Shown: in pieces, positions 56,701 through 64,000 of the stretch | Position numbering within the stretch: the stretch's first letter is position 1 | Layout of the letters: each line of letters begins with the position of its first letter | Assembly: GCA_028023455.1 (NCBI GenBank) | Contig: JAQFVV010006311.1 | Coordinates: forward strand, 3,082,147 to 3,146,146 | Direction: 5' to 3' | Length of the DNA stretch: 64,000 nucleotides | Origin: Epiperipatus broadwayi | Taxonomy: Eukaryota > Onychophora > Udeonychophora > Euonychophora > Peripatidae | Position numbers and translations under genes: made by a program | Notes under the pieces: model-generated | Told to the model about the DNA's origin: nothing | The model's database searches: none | What the model saw: only the letters and a program-made list of their open reading frames with translations

Positions 56701-57730
56701 ATTCCTTCAAATTTAAATTTTCAACTAAACTCAAAACTAAAATGCTAGCTAACTTTAAAGTAATGGCCATAATAACTATAATAATAATGTAAACTAAACT
56801 GGTTCTAAATATGTTTTATTTTCTTGGTTTAACCTAAAATCTTGCCTTGTTTTCAAATTTGATTTAATTCTCAACCTGATTTTCTGAATTGCATAATGAT
56901 TTGATAAAACATTTAATTTATTAAGTAGAATATCTTTTGTCTTGGTTTACTTATGTATGATTGATTTGGTTTTGCGTATTTAATTTAATTCATTTAAAAT
57001 CATTTATTTTCAATGTTTAATAAATTTTGTTATACATGATTTAAATAATCTTTTTTAGAACAATAATTAAAATTCTCAGTTATTCTATATTTGAAGTTAA
57101 CGATAATATTTGCTTTCATTAATTATAAACAACTTTTAATTTTTAAACTAAATCAATCAAATTTCAACTAATGTCACAGAAACTTCTTTTAAAATATGCT
57201 AAAGCAAAGCTAAATTTCAGATTTCACTTACATGAAATCTTATATTATTTGTATCTTGCATTTCCTAAATCTATGCCAAATCTTATTAAATTTTACTTAT
57301 TTTATTGTTTGTGCTATATGTATTCAAAACCGGGTTTTATTCGTAATTAAATTATGAGTGAGAAGTAAATATAGATTCTCACATATATATGTGTAATTTT
57401 GTGTATATTAATGCACAAATCAAAAACCCTGTTTTGAAATGGATAAAATCTCTTAATTGAGATATAATTACTAACTTATCAGATAGATTTGCTTTTAAAT
57501 ATGATATTTAAATGATATCTAGTTGAGTTGATAAAATGCAGCATAAATCTATAATTCTATATTGTAATTTCCCTTACTATGCTGTAGTCCTCCTTAAATA
57601 ATTAAAAGCCTATATAAATAGCCTTATAACTTGGATTCATAAATTTTCCTTAATAGTATAATTTTAAATACTATCATATGAACTGATATAAGATAGTTTC
57701 ATAAAGGAAACTAGTATTTAGCATCTTAAA
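56701..57730. other. A+T-rich stretch, nothing firm
   Basis: A 33-bp minus-strand interval near 57230-57265 is bounded by AG and GTAAGTGA but lacks a pyrimidine tract. It is not annotated as an exon. Confidence 0.4.
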
Positions 57731-58115
57731 TTTTATGATATGATTATGTTGTCAGCAGGGCATATGTGTCCTTTAGGAATGCTATGGCGTAACTCACTTG
57801 TTGCTGCATCTCTTTACTGGGTGTACGTGTTAGGGCTACACCAGTACACTTAGTTCGGGCAATTATCTTCTTCAGATGGGATTGGTACACACCTCCCATT
57901 CTGCATCCTTAGTAATGGAGCATGAGACTCCCATGGAGCATAAAACTCCCACTTAAATAAATTGCTCGATCAGCTGGACTAAAGGTCTCCTATTTCACAG
58001 CAATGAGTTGGGTCAAAGGGAACTGGTACGAACCCCATGAAAAAGGCACTTATACGAGATGCAGGGACTCAGAGTTATAAGTTTTATATACACCTTAGTA
58101 TCTGAATTCTGGCTG
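57731..58115. repeat. Unclassified mixed-composition repeat
   Basis: A sharp rise in G+C (e.g. GTTGTCAGCAGGGCATATGTG, GGGTGTACGTGTTAGGGC, GGGTCAAAGGGAACTGGTAC) marks a probable interspersed repeat. It has no open frame, no terminal repeats and no second copy here. Confidence 0.4.
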
Positions 58116-58353
58116 CCCATAATCAGTTCATCCCACCATTATAATTATTATTTCAGCTTCCAATTTGATAGGCAAATTATCTATATAGAGAGTATATTAA
58201 TTATTCATGCTTAAGTTAAATACTATATTCTTTATAATTAATTATAATCACTTCCATTAATTATTAAAGTAGATCTATACCCAATTAAATAGCATAAACT
58301 AGGCATAGATAATCATGAGCAAATTCACTTCATTGTAAAATTAATATTAACCT
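58116..58353. other. A+T-rich spacer
   Basis: No feature recognised before the inverted promoter-like repeat. Confidence 0.4.
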
Positions 58354-59080
58354 TTTAACCGCTAATTATATTATTGGTTGTATGAGGTAAAAATCAAATC
58401 TTTTAATTGGCCAACTCACAAACTGAAGACAAAGCCTATTGTTAAAACATATTCGCCTATAATATTAAATTCAACTCAGATACGTTTATAAAAAATATAT
58501 TATTAATTTTTCAGGTTATGAAGAGAACGAAAGTTCTTTCAAAAATAAATTGCTATTTATTTATTCTAAAATATTCAATTTCGGCAACATAAAAGCTATA
58601 ATATAAACAAAAAGATCGACTTTTACGTTATAGAAAAGTAAATATTTCTTTTTACTACATCTTCAATATTTTTACTAAAATCTTCAATATTTTTCGAAAA
58701 TAATTTTGTTTTTTTATTATTCTCTCTGAGAATAATTTTTAATTTCCATAAATATAATTTTATAATACTTAAAATTGGATTCGAAATGAAAATCTCAGCG
58801 TTTTTCTTTATTTTCTTTGATCAGGCGGTTTCTTTGTTCTTTCCAGCCAATCAGAATGTCTTTTTCGGCTGAGAGCTTGCTAAGAACCAATCACAAATAA
58901 TGTTCTTTCTTTGTTTAGGTTTAAATGCGTTTTTTTTATTTTTTACTTGTAAAATAAGTCGGAAGAGGTCACCATCGTACAGAACTTTTAAAAACCTCTT
59001 CAAAACGTATCGAACGAATTTTTTAGCATAAGAATCGGCTGAGTTAGAGTGACGTCAGATGTCTACGAGGAGCCTCGTAA
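58354..59080 (-). repeat. 730-bp promoter-like repeat, inverted copy
   Basis: Reverse-complement copy of 42258-42987. It retains both CCAAT boxes (AGCCAATCAGAATG and AACCAATCAC) and has a perfect CRE palindrome, TGACGTCA, near 59050. The forward copy has TGATGTCA there. CpG sites are better preserved in this copy. Its minus-strand downstream flank differs from that of the forward copy, so only the 730-bp unit is shared. Confidence 0.8.
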
Positions 59081-60205
59081 AAAACAGTCTTTTGGTTAAT
59101 GCTCATAAAAGTATAAAATCTAAATGTATTATTTCATCACCTGTGAGTGATTTTCTCATATATATAGCTAAATAAATTAACATTTGTAACCTAGAAATTA
59201 TAATCACCTGTGTGATCAGAATGATATATATACATATATATATATTGTGCCCTTTTCTATAGGTCAGTAATAGTCCATCACAGTCAATTACTAAAAATTT
59301 TAAATTTTAGAATATGTTCTTTTAATATGTTAATTATATTAAGTTAATTATGTTATAAAGTACAATTTGAAGCTAAAGAAAATACGTAATATATAAAATT
59401 ATAGCGAATCATTTAAAAGTAGTTAAGTAAAGCTTAAAATATTGTTGCATATGGTTGTAAAAGCTGGCCATATTAAATAACACAGCTATAAATATTAAAA
59501 GTATATTTAATAAATTCGATATTAATAGTTTAAAAACTGATAAGTTAATAAATGCTATATTTAAATTTATAATCATATTTAATAGTCAAAATTAATATAG
59601 TATATTTTAAAAATAAACTTTATGATAGTGAAAATTGTATTTGATTCTATATTTTAAATTATTTTTCCAAATTTTTATAATTATTTTATATAATATAATA
59701 AAGTGTAGCAATTTTATAAATCTAGACAGAGAAATAGATTGAAAAATCGTCTGTCTTAAATTTTATTAATCATGTGACTTGTATATTACATACTTTCACA
59801 CACATGCTTGTTTGAATTAAATTAACAAAGTTTGAAATATTTTAAAAGATTGCATTATAGAATTGAATGTAATGATTACCTAGCATGAAGCAAATATTAA
59901 ATATTAAGTTAACTCTCGTATATAATATCTTAAAATAGTATTATAAAGACGAATACAGTTAATAAAAAAAAATTAAATATTTTTGTTTAAATAAAAATAG
60001 ATAAATGGAATATTAAGAGTGGAATAAATATTAAAATTATTTTAAAAGTTATTTTAAATGTTCAAATAATTTTGATAAAGTAATAATTGATTTAAGAGTA
60101 GTATTTTAAAATAATATTTTTAAGTTTATTACATCATAATTTTTATTTTGGAAATTCAATTCTGTAAAAAATTGAAAATATGTAAATTTGTTCTCAAGCT
60201 AAAAG
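59081..60205. other. A+T-rich stretch, nothing recognised
   Basis: A (TA)n-like tract lies near 59223-59245, followed by TTGTGCCC. No gene recognised. Confidence 0.4.
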
Positions 60206-60280
60206 TAAGAATTAACCAATAGGATAAGGTATTCTTGCAAGGTATAAATACCAGAGACTAATAATGTACAGGAGAGTTTT
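60206..60280 (+). promoter_or_regulatory. Candidate core promoter (CCAAT plus TATA)
   Basis: CCAAT at 60216-60220 and GGTATAAATACC around 60243-60250 have promoter-like spacing, with a predicted start near 60272 (TACAGGAGAG). The flanks are ordinary A+T-rich DNA. An LTR origin is possible, because the Gypsy LTR has the same TATAAATAC box. Confidence 0.3.
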
Positions 60281-63200
60281 AATAATGTGTTAGTGGTGAT
60301 TAATAACATGCCTATGTAGCTGAATAATATCAGAAGCTATAGAGGTGAAAAATCTTTAAAATTTTAATATTTAGTCAATTTATAGTATTCTCTTATACTT
60401 CATTTATCGTAATTAATAGGATACTTTTATATTTTTTTTAAAAGAGAGTTTAAAATACAATATATTTTTGAACTTCATTTAAATGGATTGCTAATTTTAA
60501 AAGTTACTTGCCAATCGTATTTTATCTAAAATTTAACCTAAACTTCACAATGAAACAAATGGATATAATAAGTAAAATGTATATAAATTATAATACTATG
60601 AAAATGCATAGTATGTTCATTGATATCATTATATTAATGCTTAACCGGAGAACTGTTTGGTACATGAAAACCACAGCTTTGACATTATACGGATGCAATG
60701 GAAAGCTAAATGCCGTCTAAAAAAAAATTTGTGACGCATTATTTATAAGCTTATCCAGGAATTTTAAAAATTGAATAAGATACTTATATCTTATGAATTA
60801 TCATAAATATAATAATGAAAGAAACAGAATATTTAGTCCTTTTTGAAGGAAACATTTAAAAAATATATATATTTTACAAGAATTAAAAAAGAGCTTACAG
60901 AGATGATTTTGTTTAAGGAGTTGTGATATTAAAAACTTCTAGTCTCAGAAATATTTAAAATGCATCTTTAGAAGTATTTATTTTTGAAGTGCTTTATCAA
61001 GGATGGAAACCTATATTAAAGAATAAACACATAATAGTTGATTAAAAATGAATCCATGGAAATATTTGTGGAAAAGTTTACCGATTATTTTTAAAGTTAA
61101 AATTATTTAAGAAGCTTCACAGGATTAGTTTAGCATAATGAATCTTTAATAATAATTATTTAAAAACAGTAAAACCAAGGATTATTGTTTATAAAATTTA
61201 CTAAAATGGATTAACAAGGATTTTATTATATTTTTAAGATTTAAAAGACGTCGAATTATTTTTTTTACTATTGTTTTAAAAATTGCTCGCCAAACACCCT
61301 CAATGGATTGTTCTTGTTCATCGTCATAGCAACGGAGCGGGGGAAAACGCTCTTGAAGAGTAACGCATTTTTAGGAGGAACATTTAAAAAAAAAAAAAAA
61401 AAAGAAAATAATAAGTTTTATGAACTCTATCAAGGACTTTTATCAAGTAAAGAATTAATGAAGAAATAAGTAATTATAGTCTTGAATTTTTTTTTTTACT
61501 AACTTAGTTTAAATGTAAATTTTTTCTATTTTATAAGATTAGGAAAACATAAAACATTAATTTGTTAATAACATAAAATTTATAATATAATCTAATAATT
61601 TAGATAAGAATATTTTTAAATAAAATGTATAGATGTGTCTTTTCTTTATGTATGCGATGTTAAGTACTAGTGGATGAAGGAAGCCTACTGAATATGATGA
61701 CGAGATAAAGGTTATTTGGTAATAGTAATAACTATTAATAATTTATAATGTATATATTTTTTTGTTTTCTTTAGATCATCTATGAATCGTAAGAATGAAG
61801 TGTAAAAGTTTTAATTATATGTAATGCATTTTTATACAACATTTTAAAAAAACATTATGAGAATAGGATTGATTTGAAAATATGCATACGACGATTTTTT
61901 TTTTATATTAATGATATAATCCAACATAATAACAAATAATTATGTGATTCTTTTAAAACTTTTCATGTTATTGGATATTCAAATATTGTCTAGTTAGATT
62001 GTATATGATTAAACATACAGAATGATGAAGTAGACAAACTTTTCTTGTGGAACAGTAAGATTGTTTTAAACTATCAGTGAATTTTATTTATTGTTTTGTA
62101 AATGCAGATAGTTATTTATCGATGTAAGATGTGAAAAATCTTGAGAAATAATGTTGAGATAGTGGCTTGGAAGTACTTAGTGAACAGGAAACCAAGGTGA
62201 TGTTTTAAGAAATAGGATGTTATAAGGAATGTGAATAATATTTAGTCTTTATGTGGATATCAGCATAGTTAACAAAGCCCTATGACTGGTACACATTTTA
62301 TTTGGACAGTGTTTTATATTTCTTTAAATATTTGATGTTCTAATAAAGCTGAAGGAATAGCTTTAACATCGTTTATGTACTAGAGGATATTAGACAGGTA
62401 AAGGTCATACCTCTTTCTTGTTAATGCACTGTGCCATATTTTTTGAGATATATTATGAGTGATACTCTAGCTTTCTTCCTTAAATCCTATACATCTGTTT
62501 CGCTATCTTTATTTCATGTAACTGCATCGTTCAGTAAGATATTTTGAAAAGAAATGATAAATAATTTAGAACTTAGGTTATGCTATCGTTTTGTATAAGA
62601 TTGGTTTATTTGATAAACAGATTGGTTTATTTGGTTAGAAGGAATAGAATTTTATAACTTGAAATTGAAGGTCCAATGAATCCTAAAGAAAATGAAAGAA
62701 TCATAAAATATATTTTGAATTTATTTCGGGAATGAAATATAAATTTTTTAGAATAGAGTATCTAAAACAAAGATTTTCTTTAAAATGTTAATAACTTTTG
62801 AATGCTTATTATGTCTTTTGGAAAAATTAGTATTGCATATTTTTAAAATACAATAGTACAAAGTAAATGTTATAGAGAATAGGCATGATATAATTTTATT
62901 TATTGAATAATAGGAATATGTCGATGATTACACTTATATCATTTAAAGTAAGGCTAAATGGGAATATATTATGATTAGTAAACATCGTGTGATAAATGAT
63001 ATTCACTAAAATCTAGTACTGAATTTTGGATGAATATTTTATGTAACATCTTTGACTTTGCAAGATGAAATTTTTTAATATTTTGAAAAATCTATACTCA
63101 TTATAAAGTTAATTTTGTTTTCTGTAGAATGTTTTTCCTATGAATGTTTTAAAAATAAGATAGTTTAATGATATTAAGGATGAAGTATTTTGCTAATAAA

Positions 63201-64000
63201 ATAAATAAATAAATTTATAATAAGTTAATTGTAACGAGAAAACAAATGGTAACATTTTATTTTGTCTTAAGTCTAAATAAAGATATAACTAAACTATAAA
63301 TTATTTTTTATAACTTAATAGATAAAAATGTTACGTATAAAATAAGGCTATCCACTGTAAATAGTGTACATAAATTGTTTATTTTATTTCGTTGTTGTTA
63401 ATAAACTTTGTTAAAATTTGTTTTTCAAAATTTTTGTGTCTGGATTGTTTATTTCTCCACTTCACTGCATGAAATCACAATATATTCATAATAATTGAAA
63501 CAAATATATAATTTTGCACAAAAAGATAACTAGAGAATTATTTAAGAATTTAAATATTTTATTGGTATTCTTTTAATTAAATAATCATAATTTTATATTA
63601 TTTTATTGATCATAAATCAGTTATCACAATAGTATATTGAATTATATGCTATCAGTTGCCACTTACTTTTGTTTGTCAGATTATTAAAATGCTACCACGT
63701 ATTTATTATATCATTACATGAAGATATAAGATCATATTATATTATTATATTATTTTATTATGGTAATAAAATTATAGTATAAGAAAAGATATATACAGAG
63801 TTAGTTAAACGATGAAGAATATTATTATTATTTTGTTATTATTAATTTAGTAGTAGATTATGACATAAAATCCCTTCTCATATTTTATTACCGTATTTTT
63901 TATTAACTTAGAATAAACTTTATGAACCTGAGATTATTTTATTTGAGCTAGATTATTACAAATAGAAGATTAAGATGTAATTATTAGTTTAATCTTAGTG
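60281..64000. other. A+T-rich stretch with one G+C-richer pocket at about 61285-61375
   Basis: The pocket (GGATTGTTCTTGTTCATCGT, then GCAACGGAGCGGGGGAAAACG) is followed by AGGAGGAACATTT and an A-run at about 61387-61402, the shape of a short retrotransposed sequence. The open frame at 60508-60720 (ending ALTLYGCNGKLNAV) is not recognised. Nothing else convincing appears to the end of the window. Confidence 0.35.

Noticed and set aside
57230-57265. Short minus-strand interval with AG and GTAAGTGA edges
   Set aside because: No pyrimidine tract before the AG, very short, and no family resemblance.

Overview
This window is A+T-rich animal DNA, well over 70% A+T by eye. It has no operons, ribosome binding sites or dense coding. 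It looks like the intronic and intergenic space of an invertebrate genome with heavy transposon content. Ty3/Gypsy, Penelope-like, RTE/Jockey-like LINE and hAT relics, many foldback elements and (TA)n tracts occur together. A mollusc or arthropod would fit, but the sequence alone does not settle the phylum. No complete intact protein-coding gene lies inside the window.

The main host-gene signal is a set of four short exons on the minus strand. They lie at 46849-46903, 44525-44630, 30780-30840 and 13784-13901. All are open, have AG/GT boundaries and join with consistent codon phases. The joined product carries a thrombospondin type-1 repeat (WSEW, SPC and later cysteines) followed by a segment that resembles the start of an ADAMTS cysteine-rich domain. 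The gene would span at least 33 kb here, with introns of about 2.2, 13.7 and 16.9 kb. Most of the mobile DNA in the window sits in those introns.

Region by region: 0.3-6.8 kb holds two decayed antisense copies of one LINE family, the second interrupted by a foldback element. 7.6-8.2 kb has a pair of 157-bp direct repeats. 8.9-9.1 kb is a LINE tail on a (TA)n tract. 10.0-10.6 kb is a Gag relic of a separate LTR element. 12.0-13.7 kb has G+C-richer repeats and an antisense solo LTR. 14.1-14.9 kb has two foldback elements. 17.8-26.1 kb is a two-copy segmental duplication, one copy carrying a degenerate 5.3-kb Ty3/Gypsy element with a truncated 3' LTR. 27.2-29.1 kb has two hairpins built around Penelope-like fragments. 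31.1-36.5 kb has three more foldbacks and a hAT relic with terminal motifs at both ends. 37.4-40.9 kb is a 1.4-kb direct duplication. 42.3-43.0 and 58.4-59.1 kb are inverted copies of a 730-bp promoter-like repeat. 45.8-46.3 kb is a second, ZMYM1-like hAT pseudogene. 49.6-50.6 kb has minisatellite-like repeats. 54.3-54.9 kb is a complex foldback with CCAAT, CRE-like and TATA motifs. Beyond 59 kb the sequence is almost featureless and A+T-rich, except for a candidate core promoter near 60.2 kb.

The most unusual aspect is the density of long inverted repeats (arms of roughly 50 to 354 bp) inside the introns of one transcribed gene. If transcribed from the minus strand, they would fold into long double-stranded RNA. 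Two of them carry Penelope-type GIY-YIG coding fragments, and one also carries a hammerhead-like motif.
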